Shown: positions 17,203-28,556, numbered from the stretch's first letter. The stretch: 64,000 nucleotides of DNA from an uncultured Clostridia bacterium (GCA_928721915.1 CAKMVZ010000006.1:158441-222440); one strand, 5' to 3'. Translations and numbers: made by a program. The notes: generated by a model not told the origin, from the letters alone.

Positions 17203-17758
17203 TTGAAGGCAACAGGTGTTGTAAGAAGAATTGATGATTTAGGCAGAGTTGTTATTCCAAAAGAAATTAGGAAAACTCTTCATATAAAAGAGCGGAGATC
17301 CGCTAGAAATTTTTACAGATAAAGAAGGAGAAGTAATTTTAAAAAAATATTCTCCAATAGGCGAACTTTCAGAATTTGCAACAACTTATGCAGATACTTT
17401 ATCTAAAACTACAGGTCATATTGCATGTATAACTGATAAAGATACAGTAATTGCAGTTTCAGGAGGCTCAAAAAAAGATTTTTTAGAAAAATCTTTAAGT
17501 AAGGAATTAGAAGAAGTTATGGAAAATAAGGAAGTTTTTAAAAGCAAAGATAATAACGAAATTGCTATTCCTGTAACAGAAGGTGAGGGAAGAGAAAGAA
17601 TTTATAACTCTCAAGTTATTTATCCAATAATTTCTGATGGAGATGTTATAGGAAGTGTAATTATTATGGCAAAAGATGCAACAAAATCTTTGGGCGAACC
17701 AGAATACAAAGTAGCTCAATCCGCAGCAGGATTTTTGGGTAATCATTTAGAAATATAG
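17203..17758 (+). CDS. spoVT: Sporulation regulator SpoVT (TTG start, one CGG frameshift)
   Basis: SpoVT is an AbrB-type transcription factor with a GAF-like effector domain that acts late in forespore development. Starting at TTG 17203 (AAGGAGG about 10 bases upstream) the protein begins KATGVVRRIDDLGRVVIPKE, the classic swapped-hairpin DNA-binding domain. Skipping the extra C at 17293 gives LHIKE-G-DPLEIFTDKEG and a 184-residue protein, the normal SpoVT length. The GAF-like half includes GHIACITDKDTVIAVSGG. Without the shift only the first 30 residues plus a short tail are made. Confidence 0.92.
17293..17293 (+). other. CGG +1 frameshift site 7 (spoVT)
   Basis: An extra C follows GAG and precedes GGA in the AbrB motif IKE-G-DPLEI. 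Zero-frame translation stops at 17322. Confidence 0.9.
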
Positions 17759-17780
17759 GTTGGAATAATTAAATTTTAGT

Positions 17781-17808
17781 TTGACAAAATTTAATTATGT
17801 GTTATAAT
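17781..17808 (+). promoter_or_regulatory. Promoter of antisense RNA, module 2
   Basis: TTGACA and TATAAT are separated by 16 bases, driving rightward transcription towards the minus-strand toxin gene. Confidence 0.8.
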
Positions 17809-17814
17809 GTTAAT

Positions 17815-17900
17815 ATAAAAAAAGAAATAGAGAACCACAAAAGTGGTTACTTTATAAGTGTTTATGCACACTCTAACGGGCTAGCAGAGTGTGCATTATT
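17815..17900 (+). ncRNA. Antisense RNA (antitoxin candidate, module 2)
   Basis: It contains the hairpin AACCACAAAAGTGGTT, nearly the word in module 1, and ends at the TGCACACTCT/AGAGTGTGCA terminator. It converges on the toxin's 3' end. No protein is evident. Confidence 0.6.
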
Positions 17901-17903
17901 TTT
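17865..17903. terminator. Terminator of module 2
   Basis: TGCACACTCT and AGAGTGTGCA arms with an 11-base loop are followed by a T-rich tail that overlaps the toxin stop codon region. Confidence 0.8.
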
Positions 17904-18021
17904 AATTTTGTTTGCCTAATATATGTACAAGTACAATTATTAAGGCTATATCTATGATAGTTACTAATATTAAACTAGCAAATAACAAATTTATCATTAA
18001 TAGTAAATACTGCTCTACCAT
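17902..18021 (-). CDS. Small membrane peptide, type I toxin-like (module 2)
   Basis: This 39-residue peptide begins MVEQYLLLMINLLF, has one long hydrophobic helix (LILVTIIDIALIIVLVHI) and a short polar tail GKQN. The real start is at 18021, preceded by AAGGAGGTGG; the longer frame upstream is excluded because the promoter lies at 18086-18114. CCACC upstream can pair with GGTGG of the ribosome site, as in module 1. It resembles the module 1 peptide in size, start and layout, so the two are paralogues. Toxic activity is inferred from family layout only. Confidence 0.65.
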   Translation of the reverse strand: MVEQYLLLMINLLFASLILVTIIDIALIIVLVHILGKQN

Positions 18022-18085
18022 ACATACCACCTCCTTTTGAGTTGGTGGTAACACACTTCTGCTTTTCTCTATTTCTTTAAAACGT

Positions 18086-18114
18086 ATTATATAAATATAT
18101 TGGTTGTATGTCAA
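18086..18114 (-). promoter_or_regulatory. Promoter of type I toxin 2
   Basis: On the minus strand TTGACA and TATAAT are separated by 17 bases, a perfect consensus. It places the 5' end of the mRNA about 55-60 bases before ATG 18021. Confidence 0.85.
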
Positions 18115-18249
18115 TATAAAATTGCTTAAAAATTGACTTTTTGTAAAAAAAGTTTTAAAAGTATTTTTGTAAAAAAATATTTATAATAAAAATATTTCTA
18201 GATTTAAAATTTAGGAAAATAAATAATTAAAATAATATGAATTAAAATA

Positions 18250-18278
18250 AAAAAAGCCTTGAAAAAGGCTTTTTTTTG
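18250..18278. terminator. Terminator-like hairpin
   Basis: AAAAGCCTT and AAGGCTTTT with a 4-base loop and T-run lie in the gene-free stretch 18115-18545. Confidence 0.8.
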
Positions 18279-18385
18279 TAATATAATAAGTTCGCAAATT
18301 ATATAATAAAAAGTTTTTAAAATACTAAAAAACTAGAGATTATAAAATATAAATTTATATTTTACTGATATTTATAAAATCAAAG

Positions 18386-18538
18386 TTAAACTAAAATAAA
18401 ACAAAAACTAAAATAAAACAAAAACTAAAATAAAACAAAACTAAAATAAAAACTAAAATTAAAATAAAATAAAAAATTAAAATAAAAATAAACTAAACTA
18501 AACAAAAAATTAAAATAAAAAATAATATTTAAATTTTA
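18386..18538 (+). repeat. G-free A-rich tract with CTAAAATAAAACAAAA repeats upstream of alaS
   Basis: The 153-base stretch contains no G and consists of imperfect repeats of CTAAAATAAAACAAAA that degrade to the right. It ends 20 bases before the alaS start. A transcript of it would be unable to form G-containing pairs and so would be largely unstructured. I see no T-box here. Confidence 0.8.
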
Positions 18539-18557
18539 GAAAGGAATGAATTTTTAT

Positions 18558-20310
18558 ATGAAGGCAATAGAGATTAGAAACAAATACTTAAACTTTTTTG
18601 AAAAAAAAGGTCATAAAATTATACCCTCAGCTCCATTAATTCCAGAAAATGATCCTTCAGTTCTATTTAACACTGCAGGTATGCAACAATTAGTTCCATA
18701 TCTTTTAGGTCAAAAACACCCTTTAGGAAATAGACTTACAGATTATCAAAAATGTGTAAGAACAAATGATATAGATGAAGTTCGGAGATAACCGTCATTT
18801 AACATATTTTGAAATGCTTGGAAACTGGTCTTTAGGTGATTATTTTAAAGATGAGTCAATAGCAATGAGCTATGAATTTTTAACTAAAGAATTAGGAATT
18901 CCAGCAGAAAAAATTTCTGTAACTTGCTTTGCAGGAGATGAAGATTGTGAAAAAGATTTAGTTTCTTATGAAGCATGGAAAAAAGCAGGAATTCCAGATG
19001 AGAGAATTTATTTTTTTGGAAAAGATGACAATTGGTGGATAGCAGGAGAAGAAGGTCCTTGTGGTCCTGATACAGAAATGTTTTATGATACAGGAAAGCC
19101 AAAATGTTCTCCAGAATGTAATCCAGCTTGCGATTGTGGAAAATATGTTGAAATTTGGAATAATGTATTTATGGAATTTTATAAAGATAAAAATGGATAT
19201 TCTAAATTAAAGCAAAAAAATGTTGATACTGGTTTAGGATTAGAGAGAATGGCTATGCTACTTCAAGGAAAAGAAACTCCTTATGAAATAGAAATTTTTG
19301 AGCCAGTTATGAAAAAATTAGAAGAACTTCAAAAAAATGATTTTATTGAAAGTAGAAGAATTGTAACAGAGCATTTGCGTTCAAGTATTATGATTATTAA
19401 TGATGGTGGAGTTCCAAGTAATGTTGATAGTGGATATATTTTAAGAAGACTACTTCGTAGAATGACGAGACATTTAAATAAGCTAGAAGTAGATTTGAAT
19501 AATCTTCCTGAAATTATTGATGTTTCAATAAATAGTCTAGTAGAACTTTATCCAGAATTAGAAGAAAATAAAGACAAAATAAAAAATGTTATTATTGAAG
19601 AAAAAAATAAATTTATGAAAACTCTAAAAAATGGTGAAAGAGAGTTTGAAAAAGTTGCAAATAAAACAAGAAATGCTAATAAAACTATTATAGATACAAT
19701 AGCAGTATTTAATCTTTATGAAACATATGGTTTTCCACCTGAAATGACAGAAGAACTTGCAAAAGAAGAAGGCTTAAAAGTTGATATGTCTGATTATCAA
19801 AGATTATTTAAAGAACATCAAGAAAAATCAAGACTTGGAAGCGACCAAAAATTTAAAGGTGGACTAGCTTCTACAGGAGAAATGGAAACAAAATATCATA
19901 CTGCAACACATCTTTTAAATGCAGCATTAAAAGTAGTTTTAGGAGACCATGTTCATCAAAAAGGAAGTAATATAACAGAAGAAAGAATGAGATTTGATTT
20001 TTCTCATCCTGCAAAGATGACAGATGAAGAAAAACAAAAAGTAGAAGAATTAGTAAATAAATGGATTCAAGATGGAATAGATGTTAAATGTGAAGAAATG
20101 ACAAAAGAGGAAGCTGTAAAATCAGGAGCAGAATGTATGTTTATTGAAAAATATCCAGATATTGTTACTGTTTATACAATAGGTGATGTTTCAAAAGAAT
20201 TATGTGGTGGACCTCATGTAAAAAATACATCCCAATTAGGTCATTTCAAAATAAAAAAAGAAGAAGCATCATCTTCTGGAGTTAGAAGAATTAAAGCTAT
20301 TTTAGAATAA
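18558..20310 (+). CDS. alaS: Alanyl-tRNA synthetase, short form (one CGG frameshift)
   Basis: AlaRS charges tRNA-Ala and clears mischarged Ser/Gly. Skipping the extra C at 18783 gives DEV-G-DNRHLTYFEMLGNWS, a near-invariant catalytic motif. The editing domain keeps its zinc ligands in HTATHLLNA and CGGPHVKNT. The product is 583 residues and stops just after the editing core (SSGVRRIKAILE); the C-terminal DHHA1/C-Ala part of typical 850-880-residue bacterial enzymes is absent. Several stretches (GNWSLGDYFK, ECNPACDCGKY) recall compact AlaRS from candidate-phyla bacteria, hinting at transfer. ATG 18558 is preferred to 18546, which abuts the ribosome site. Confidence 0.93.
18783..18783 (+). other. 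CGG +1 frameshift site 8 (alaS)
   Basis: An extra C follows GTT and precedes GGA in EV-G-DNRHLTYFEM. Zero-frame reading is CGG AGA TAA. An essential tRNA synthetase would be cut to 77 residues without the shift. Confidence 0.93.
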
Positions 20311-20325
20311 TTTTTGGAGGAGTTT

Positions 20326-23300
20326 ATGAAACTGAATTTGGATTTTTATAAAAATGAAGAAAATATTTCTGAATTAGAAAGACTACAAGCAGAAAAATAT
20401 TTTTTAAATTCAACAAGTGAAGTAAATATTAAGGAACTTGAACTTAAAAATTATATGTTGTTTAGTCCAAATAGAAAAAATATTATATCTTGGTATGATT
20501 TTAAGAAAGAAAGTAATATTTTAGATTTAAATCCAAATTTTGGCGAAATAACAGGATTTTTATGTGAAAAATCCAAGAAAGTTACATCTATTTTAGATAG
20601 TAAAATAAAAGGTGAAGCTATAAAAAATAGATATAAAGATATTTCAAATTTAGAAGTAATAGTAGGAAGTTTAAAAAATATAGTTCTTGATGAGAATTTT
20701 GATTATGCAATAATTATAGGATTAAATACAAAACAAGAACTTATAGAAAAAATTGATTTTGCTAAAAAATATTTAAAAAATGATGGAAAAATTTTATTTG
20801 CTTTTGATAATAAGTTTGGCATAAAATATTGGACAGGAATAAAAGAAGATGCTCCAAACCAATATGATCAAATACTGGGAAATGTTGATAAATTAAGCCT
20901 AGATAATATAAATGAAATTTTAAAACAAGAAAATTTAGAGGCACAAATTTTTTATGCTTTGCCAGATTATAAAATTACAAATGTTATTTTTTCAGATAAG
21001 TATATGCCAAATCTTGAATCAATTAGTTCTAGGCATTTACCATATTATGATGAAAATGATGATTGTGAGTTTAGCCAAAGAAGTGCATATATAGAATTAT
21101 TAAAAAATAATCCTGAAAATTTCAAATTTTTTGCAAATTCTTATTTGTGCGAGATTTCATTAAATAAAGAATTTACAGATACAAAATATGCAAATTTTGA
21201 AATAGATAGAAAAGAACAATATGGAATAAAAACTGTTATAAAAAATGATTTTGTATATAAAACAGCTAATTCTAGTTTGGCTAAAAACCATATTGAAACA
21301 ATAAAAAATAATATAAAAGTTTTAAATGAAAACAATATAAAAACTTTAGATTCTTTTGATGAAGAAAAAATTATTAGTAAATTTGCTAAAAATGCAATTT
21401 CTTTAGATAGATATATAGTTAAAACTTGTGAAGAAAATGGAATAGACGAAGCTAAAAAAATACTAGAAAAATTTGTTAAAACTATTATAGGAAAATTTAA
21501 AGAAATTAATATTCCAGAAAAGACTATTTTTGAGAAGTATAATATTAAAATTAATAAAGAAAATTTACATTTTATAAGAGAGGGATTAATTGATTTATGT
21601 CCACAAAATTGTTTTTATATTGATAATGATTTTTATATTTATGACCAAGAATGGTATGAGGAAAATGTTCCAATTGAATTTATAATTTTTAGAATAATTT
21701 TTCAAGGAAATTCTTTAGAAAAATATATTAAGAAAGAAGAATTATATGAATTATTTGGAATTTCAAAATATGTAGATGATTTTATAAAATTAGAAGCTGC
21801 TTTTCAAGATAGTTTAAAAGATGAATATATGTGGGAATTATATAGAAAATCTTTTTTAAATATTGGTAAAAAGAATGCCTATTTAAATAATTTAAAAGGA
21901 ATTGTAGATAGTTCTAAAGTTCATATTAGAAATTTAGAAAGTCAAATTAGAATTTATGAAGATGATATAAGAAATTATGAGGAAAAAGTAAATAATTTAA
22001 ATAATGAAAAAGAAGAATTAGCTCAAGCTACAAGAGATGCTCAAAATGCAGCTAGGATTTATCAAGAACAAATCGCAACAATTGGTAAATCTCTGTCTTG
22101 GAAAATTACAAAACCACTTAGATATATTTCTTGGGTTGTAAGAAGCAGTAGACAAGTAAGGCTAAAGGATAGATTACTTCCAGCTGGAAGTAAAAGAAGA
22201 AGAAAATATGATGAATTTGTTCAAAAAAGAGCTTATTCAAAGTTAAAGAAAAAATACTCTAATATTATAGATGGAAAAACAGCTAAATTTTGGACAGAAT
22301 TAGAAGTTAAATGTATTCAAGAAAAAGAAAAAAGAACTCATGATAATAACTATGATTATTGGATGGATGCCAATGATGTAACTTCAAGAGAATTACAATC
22401 TCAAAAAAATGTAAAATTTGAATTTATGCCTAAAATAAGTATAATTACTAGAATTTCAAATTTTAATATTAGATTTTTTAGAGAATTACTATATTTTATG
22501 GCCGAACAATCTTATTCAAATTGGGAATTATGTATAGTAGATTCTAGCGAAAAACAAGAAAAAGAAATACAAAAAATAATAAAAAGAGAAAATCGTATTA
22601 AATATAAATTTATAGGAAAGACAAGTGGTATTTCTGAAGATTTTAATGAAGCTTTAAAACTAGCAACAGGGGATTATATAGGAATCTTAAATGAAAATGA
22701 TTATTTATCAAAAGATTGTTTATTTGAAGTTGTAAAAACTATAAATGAAAATTTAGAAGTAGAATTTATATATTCTGATGAAGATAAAGTTACAGAAGTA
22801 GGAGAGCAAAGATTTGCTCCACATTTTAAACCTGATTTTTCTATTGATACATTAAGAAGCCAAAACTATATAGGTAATTTTGCTGTAATAAAAAAAGAAA
22901 TTATGGAAAAATTAGAAGGATTTAGAAGTAGTTTTGATAAGGCATATGAATTTGATTTATATTTAAGAATGTCAGAATTAGTAAAAGAAGAAAATATAAA
23001 ACATATTATAAGAGTTTTATATCATAAAAGAGCTAATAATATGCAAATAGTTTTCCAAGAAGAAACAAAATCTAAAAATTTTGAAATAGAAAAATTAGCT
23101 ATAGAAGAACATTTAAAAAGAGTTCGGATTAAATGCTAAAGTAAATGAAGGAAAAGTTGCAGGTTCATATGAAATAGAATATGAAGTAATTCGGAAACCC
23201 TAAAGTTTCAATAATGATACCAAATAAGGATGGAATTGATATTTTAAAAACTTGTATTAATTCAATTTTAGAAAAAACTACGTATAATAATTATGAAATT

Positions 23301-24038
23301 GTTATTATTGAAAATAATAGTACATCTCAAGATACTTTTAATTATTATATAGAATTGGAGAAAAATCCTAAAATTAAAGTTTTAAGATATCCAGACAAAG
23401 GATTTAATTATTCAAGGATTATAAATTTTGGTGCAAGAAATTCTGATGGTGACTTTTTAATTCAATTAAATAATGATACAGAATTGATAACACCAAATTG
23501 GTTAGAAAAAATGATTGGATTTTGTCAAAGAGATGATGTTGGAGCAGTAGGAGTAGCACTTTATTATCCAGATGGTTCATATCAACATGCAGGAGTTATT
23601 GTTGGACTTGGTGGTATTGCTGCAAATAGATTTAAAGATATTCCAAAAGGTGGACATGGCTATTGGAATCAAGAAAGTAGAATTGAAAATTTAAGCTCAG
23701 TTACAGCAGCTTGTATTATGACTAAAAAGTCTATATATGAAGAAGTAGGCTATATGAATGAAATTTTACAGGTAGCATTTAATGATGTAGATTTTTGTTT
23801 GAAAATAAGAGAAACAGGAAAACTAATTGTTTATGACCCTTTTGTTGAATTTTGGCATTATGAATCAAAAACAAGGGGAATAGAGGACTCTCCAGAAAAA
23901 GTTAAAAGATTTCAAGGAGAAATAGATACTTTTGCAAAAGATTGGGAAGAGTTTTTGAAAAAAGGTGATCCTTATTATAATAAAAACTTAAGTTTAGATT
24001 CAGAAAGATATGATATTAAAACTTATAAAGCATATTAA
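20326..24038 (+). CDS. Large methyltransferase-like / tandem GT2 glycosyltransferase (two CGG frameshifts)
   Basis: With both extra C residues skipped (23125, 23192) this is a 1236-residue protein. Residues about 45-200 resemble a SAM-dependent methyltransferase fold (ILDLNPNFGEITGFL). A coiled coil around 540-590 follows (VHIRNLESQIRIYEDDIRNY). Then come two GT-A family 2 domains: the first from about 705 with SDEDK, the second from KVSIMIPNKDGIDIL with LNNDTE and the acceptor-site word FNDVDFCLK. Such tandem GT2 proteins build surface polysaccharides. The two sites lie in the inter-domain linker, 67 bases apart. ATG 20326 follows GGAGG. It leads a glycan cluster. Confidence 0.85.
23125..23125 (+). 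other. CGG +1 frameshift site 9 (tandem GT2)
   Basis: An extra C follows GTT and precedes GGA (KRV-G-LNAKV). Zero-frame reading is CGG ATT AAA TGC TAA. Confidence 0.87.
23192..23192 (+). other. CGG +1 frameshift site 10 (tandem GT2)
   Basis: An extra C follows ATT and precedes GGA (EVI-G-NPKVSIMIP), just before the second GT2 domain. Unshifted reading is CGG AAA CCC TAA. Confidence 0.88.
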
Positions 24039-24052
24039 ATTGGGAGATTTTT

Positions 24053-26012
24053 ATGGATACAGTAATAAGCTTTTTTAACAAAGTAGGTAATAAATTAAAT
24101 AAATTTGGTGAATTTTTGTATAAATATAGATATTGGATAGCTTTAATTTTATTTATTTTGTGTATTTTATTTGAAATAAGTGGCTCTTCAATTGGTATTT
24201 GGAAAGATTTTATAAATTCTAATGTAACAGAAGATGGAGTTTTATTTGGAGAATCTAGAGCAATAAGATCTGATGAATGGAGTGTTTTAACTCCTATGAC
24301 TTTTTCACAGTATTTTGATGGATTTAATTATTTTAGTAACTTAGTAAGAGGAGATACAACAGATGTATTTATAATTTATGGCTTACCAGTTTTAAATATA
24401 GTTCAAATATTTAGACCATTTTTAATTGGATTTCTATTTTTAGGAATTTCAAAAGGTTTATCATTTTTTTGGTGTGGAAGATTTATAGCCCTGTTTTTAG
24501 TAACATTTGAGTTTTTAATGCTTCTTACAGATAAAAAGAAGTTATTATCTTTTATAGGAGCCATTATGATTACTCTAGCTCCTATAGTGCAATGGTGGTT
24601 TGCAGTAAATGGAATTGCTGAAATATTTATATTTGGTGAACTTGCAATTATATTATTAGATAAATACATGAGAAACAATAATTTAAAAAAGAGAATTTTA
24701 TATTTAGCAAGTTTAATAATTTGTGCAGGTGGATATTTATTAGTTTTTTATCCAGCTTGGCAAATTCCAATGTTTTATGTATTTTTAGCACTAGCTATTT
24801 GGGTTATAGTAAAAAATAGAAAAGAATTTAAATTTAATTATAGAGATGTAATATCTATAGTTGTTGCAATTTTAATTTTTGCATGTCTTATGTTATATAT
24901 TTTTTATAATTCATGGGATACTATTAAAACAACATTAAATACAGTTTACCCTGGGCAAAGAGTTAGTACCGGTGGAGGAATTTTTTCAAAATTTGTAGAT
25001 TATATAAGAGATATTTATTTACCTAGCAGATCAGGTGGGCTTTTATATAATGAGTGTGAAAGTGCATCAATTTTTGGATTATTTCCTATTGGAATAATTT
25101 TATCGATTTATTTAATAGATAGAAAAAATAAAAAAGATTTATCATTAATTTTAATGTTGATAGTATATGCATTTTTAGCATTTTGGATGATGTTTGGAAT
25201 GCCTTCTATAATTTCAAAATTAACATTAATGAGTCATTCAACACCTTTAAGAGCATATTTAGCAATTGGATTTTTAGATGTATTACTTTTAATTAAAGCA
25301 ATGAGTATGATAGAAAAACCGTTTAGTAAAAGATTTTCTATTATATTTGCTTTATTTATATCATGCATATTAGTTTACTTATGTGAATTATGTAATAAAG
25401 ATTATTTGGGATTAAAAAATTGCTTAATTTTATTAATAATGTGTACATACTTAATATATTTTATATTTAGATTTAATAGTAAATATGGAAAATTTTTCTT
25501 TACAATTGGAATAATTGCAGTTATGCTGGTTTCAGGATTTAGAGTAAATCCTATAAGAAGAGGAACAGATATTATTTATGGAAGCGATATTATAAAAAAT
25601 GTACAAAAATTAAATTCAGAAGAAGAGCGGAAAATGGATAACTGTAGGCATAACTCATGTTGCTTCAAATTATATTTTAATGGCTGGAGTTCCTGTAATA
25701 AATTCAACAAATACATATCCAAATCTAGAAAGATGGGAACTTATAGATGAAAATAAAGAATATGTAGATGTTTATAATAGATATGCTCATATTGCAGTAG
25801 ATTTATATAAAACAGATGAAGAGATAGAAGAAAAATTTAGCTTAATAGCAGCAGATATGTTTAGAGTAAATTTATCTACTAATGACTTAGAAACATTAGA
25901 TGTAAAATATATTTTTACTAGTGATGATTTAAATGATTTTGATACAGAAGAAGTGGACTTTGAAGAAGTATATAATAATTATGGATATAGAATTTATAGA
26001 TTAAATTATTAA
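24053..26012 (+). CDS. Polytopic membrane protein of the glycan cluster (one CGG frameshift)
   Basis: Skipping the extra C at 25628 gives 652 residues. About 11-13 hydrophobic segments are visible from residue 20 to 505, with a loop containing ESRAIRSDEWSVLTP between the first two; a soluble domain of about 130 residues follows. This layout resembles GT-C type lipid-linked sugar transferases or YfhO-like proteins, and the position between two GT2 genes supports a role in surface polysaccharide or teichoic acid decoration. No precise substrate can be given. ATG 24053 follows GGGAG 15 bases after the tandem GT2 gene. Confidence 0.7.
25628..25628 (+). other. CGG +1 frameshift site 11 (membrane protein)
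   Basis: An extra C follows GAG and precedes GGA (SEEE-G-KWITVGITH). The site separates the membrane part from the C-terminal domain. Zero-frame translation stops at 25750. Confidence 0.83.
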
Positions 26013-26026
26013 AAAGGAGAAATTAA

Positions 26027-26969
26027 ATGAAAACAGCAGTATTAATACCTTGTTATAATGAAGAAATTACAATAGAAAAAGTAATTAAGGATTTTAGAAA
26101 AGAACTACCTGATGCTGATATTTATGTTTATGATAATAATTCAAAAGATAAAACAGCAGAGATTGCAAGAAAAAATGGAGCAATTGTAAAACATGAATAT
26201 AGACAACGGAAAAGGAAATGTTGTAAGAACTATGTTCCGTGAAATAGATGCAGATATCTATGTTATGGTAGATGGAGATGACACATATCCTGCAGAAGAA
26301 GTTCATAAATTAATTGAGCCTGTGGTAAATGGAGAAGCAGACATGGCAATTGGAGATAGATTAACTAATGGAACATATAAGCAAGAAAATAAAAGACATT
26401 TTCATGAATTTGGAAATAATTTAGTAAAAAAATCTATAAATATTGCTTTTCATACAAAATTAAAAGATATTATGACAGGATATAGAGTTTTTAATAAATT
26501 TTTTGTTAAAAATATGCCTGTTTTAAGTCCAAAATTTGAGATTGAAACTGAAATGTCTCTTCATGCTTTAGATAAAAAATTTATTATTAAAGAAATACCA
26601 ATTGTTTATAGAGATAGACCTGAAGGAAGTAGTTCAAAGTTAAATACTGTAAGTGATGGAATAAAAGTATGTAAAACAATTCTTAAAATGTATAAAGATT
26701 TTAAACCATTTGTATTTTATGGGGTTTTAGCATTAATTTTAGCTATAATTGGACTAGCTATTGGAATTCCAGTAATAGTAGAATTTGTAAAAACTCATTA
26801 TATCACTAAAATTCCGTCAGCAGTTTTAGCAACAGGAATTATGTTATTTTCATTTATTATGTTCCAATCAGCTTTGGTGCTTGATACTGTTGTAAAACAA
26901 AATAGAGAAAAATATGAAATTGATTTATTAAGATATAGAGAAATTGAAAGATTAAAAGAAAATAAATAA
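26027..26969 (+). CDS. GtrB/DPM1-like GT2 glycosyltransferase (one CGG frameshift)
   Basis: This 313-residue protein has a GT2 fold (AVLIPCYNEEITIEKVI; YDNNSKDKT; MVDGDDTYP as the metal site) and two C-terminal membrane segments (about 229-250 and 262-285). It therefore resembles polyprenyl-phosphate sugar transferases that make lipid-linked donors for the neighbouring GT-C type protein. Skipping the extra C at 26207 gives HEYRQ-G-KGNVVRTMF, a conserved stretch that contacts the nucleotide-sugar in this family. ATG 26027 follows AAGGAG 14 bases after the previous stop. A terminator follows. Confidence 0.88.
26207..26207 (+). other. CGG +1 frameshift site 12 (GtrB-like)
   Basis: An extra C follows CAA and precedes GGA (YRQ-G-KGNVV). 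Zero-frame translation stops at 26242. Confidence 0.88.
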
Positions 26970-26998
26970 AGACTTTGAAAACAAATTCAAAGTCTTTA
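26968..26998 (+). terminator. Rho-independent terminator
   Basis: AAAGACTTTGAA and TTCAAAGTCTTT flank a 7-base loop. Confidence 0.88.
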
Positions 26999-27027
26999 TT
27001 TAGATAAAATTTAGAAAGGTTTATAAA

Positions 27028-28556
27028 ATGAATAGACAAGAAATTTTAAATAATATTATAAATTTTTTAAAGTTTTTTATTTTTCCAATTGAATTTATTA
27101 TATCAATTTTTTTAGCTTATAGCATTTTTAAATTTATGTTATTTAAAAGTTATGAGGATATTTTTTCTATAAAACATTTTATATATATTTTATTAAGTAC
27201 TTCAATTATAATTTACATAATAATATATAATATTCGAAAAAAAGTTAAATTAGAAAAAATAGTTTTAAGTTTTTTAATTCCAATTGGTATGATTTATTTA
27301 ATGCTAGTATTTCCAACAGTTGCAGCAGATGAACATTTTCATTTGTTTAAAACTTATGAGGTTTCAAAAGGAGTTTTTATAAGTAGCAAGGAAGAAAAGA
27401 CTACAGTTCCAAGAACTTTAAGCGTTTGTGGCTCAAAAGTGAAAACGTTTTCAGATTTTAATGAAGCTCTTTCATGGGATACAGACTATAGTGACGAAGT
27501 AGAAGTAAATAATACTTTTAAATCTTATCCATCTTATTTATACATGTTTCGGAGCAGTTGGATTTACTATATCAAGAGTTTTGGATTTAAATATTTATTT
27601 GCGGTGCAATTTTAGCAAAATTAATTAATTTTATAATTTTTTTAATTACAGCATATTATTCAGTAAAAATTATTCCATTTGGAAAATATGTTTTAATAGG
27701 TATACTTTTTATGCCTATGACTTTACATCAAGCAGTATCAACTTCTGCAGATTGTATGATAAATAATATTGCAATAATGTTTATTGCATTTACTATATAT
27801 TTAATTTTTAAGGAAAAAAATATTAATAAATTAGAGCTTATAGGATTAGGAGCATTATCAGTTTTATTTGCAGTTTCAAAATATGTATATGTTCCAATTA
27901 TAGGAATGATTTTAATTTTGACTTTTTCAAAAAATTTAAGTAAACAAAAAAAGAAAATTGCAATACCTTTAATTATTGGAATAACAGCTATTTTAACAAT
28001 TATTTGCTTTATATTTAGTAATAGTTATGTAAGTGGTCATAGAAAATATTTAGATTCTATTGGGCAAGATTCAGTAGGTCAAGTTAAATGGATTTTAAAT
28101 AATCCTAGAAGTTTTATAGATGTATTTATGAATACTTTAGATATTATATCTTTTAATTATATTACTCAAATGGTAGGTTCTACTCTAGGAGAATTAGATA
28201 TAAATGTAAGCTTAACTCCAATTATTTTTTATTTGATATTATTATGTTTTACATGTTTTCTTGAAGAAAATAAAAAATCTTTTTCAACTAAGCAAAAAAT
28301 TTATATAATGTTTTTAAGTTTAATTAGTATTTTCTTGGTAATTTTATCTATATATATAAGTTGGGATGGAGTCGGAGCTAATATAATAGAAGGGGTTCAA
28401 GGAAGATACTTTATACCAATTGCAATTTTAATTTTTCTATGTATGTGTAAAAAAGAAAACTTTATAAAAATAAAAAATGTAGAATATAAATTATTAATTA
28501 TGGTATGTTTATTAAATATAGCTCCTATGGTTACGCTTTATCAATCTTTACTATAA
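27028..28556 (+). CDS. DUF2142-type membrane protein (two CGG frameshifts)
   Basis: Skipping the extra C at 27550 and again at 27602 gives 508 residues with about 11-12 membrane segments. The periplasmic-side motif PTVAADEHFHLFKTYEVSKG matches the conserved Asp-Glu ... His of DUF2142 proteins, GT-C-like membrane proteins found in surface polysaccharide clusters. Between the two sites only 17 codons lie, reading GAVGFTISRVLDLNIYL, followed by GAILAKLINFIIF in the third frame, so all three reading frames of the DNA are used in turn. ATG 27028 follows AGAAAGG. Confidence 0.78.
27550..27550 (+). other. CGG +1 frameshift site 13 (DUF2142)
   Basis: An extra C follows TTT and precedes GGA (YMF-G-AVGFTIS). 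Zero-frame translation stops at 27615. Confidence 0.85.
27602..27602 (+). other. CGG +1 frameshift site 14 (DUF2142)
   Basis: An extra C follows TTG and precedes GGT (IYL-G-AILAKL). Unshifted reading stops at 27628. It was found only after the first shift was applied, which is an independent test of the rule. Confidence 0.86.

Noticed and set aside
18115..18557. A T-box riboswitch upstream of alaS
   Set aside because: No T-box word or specifier stem is visible; the leader is G-free and cannot fold that way.
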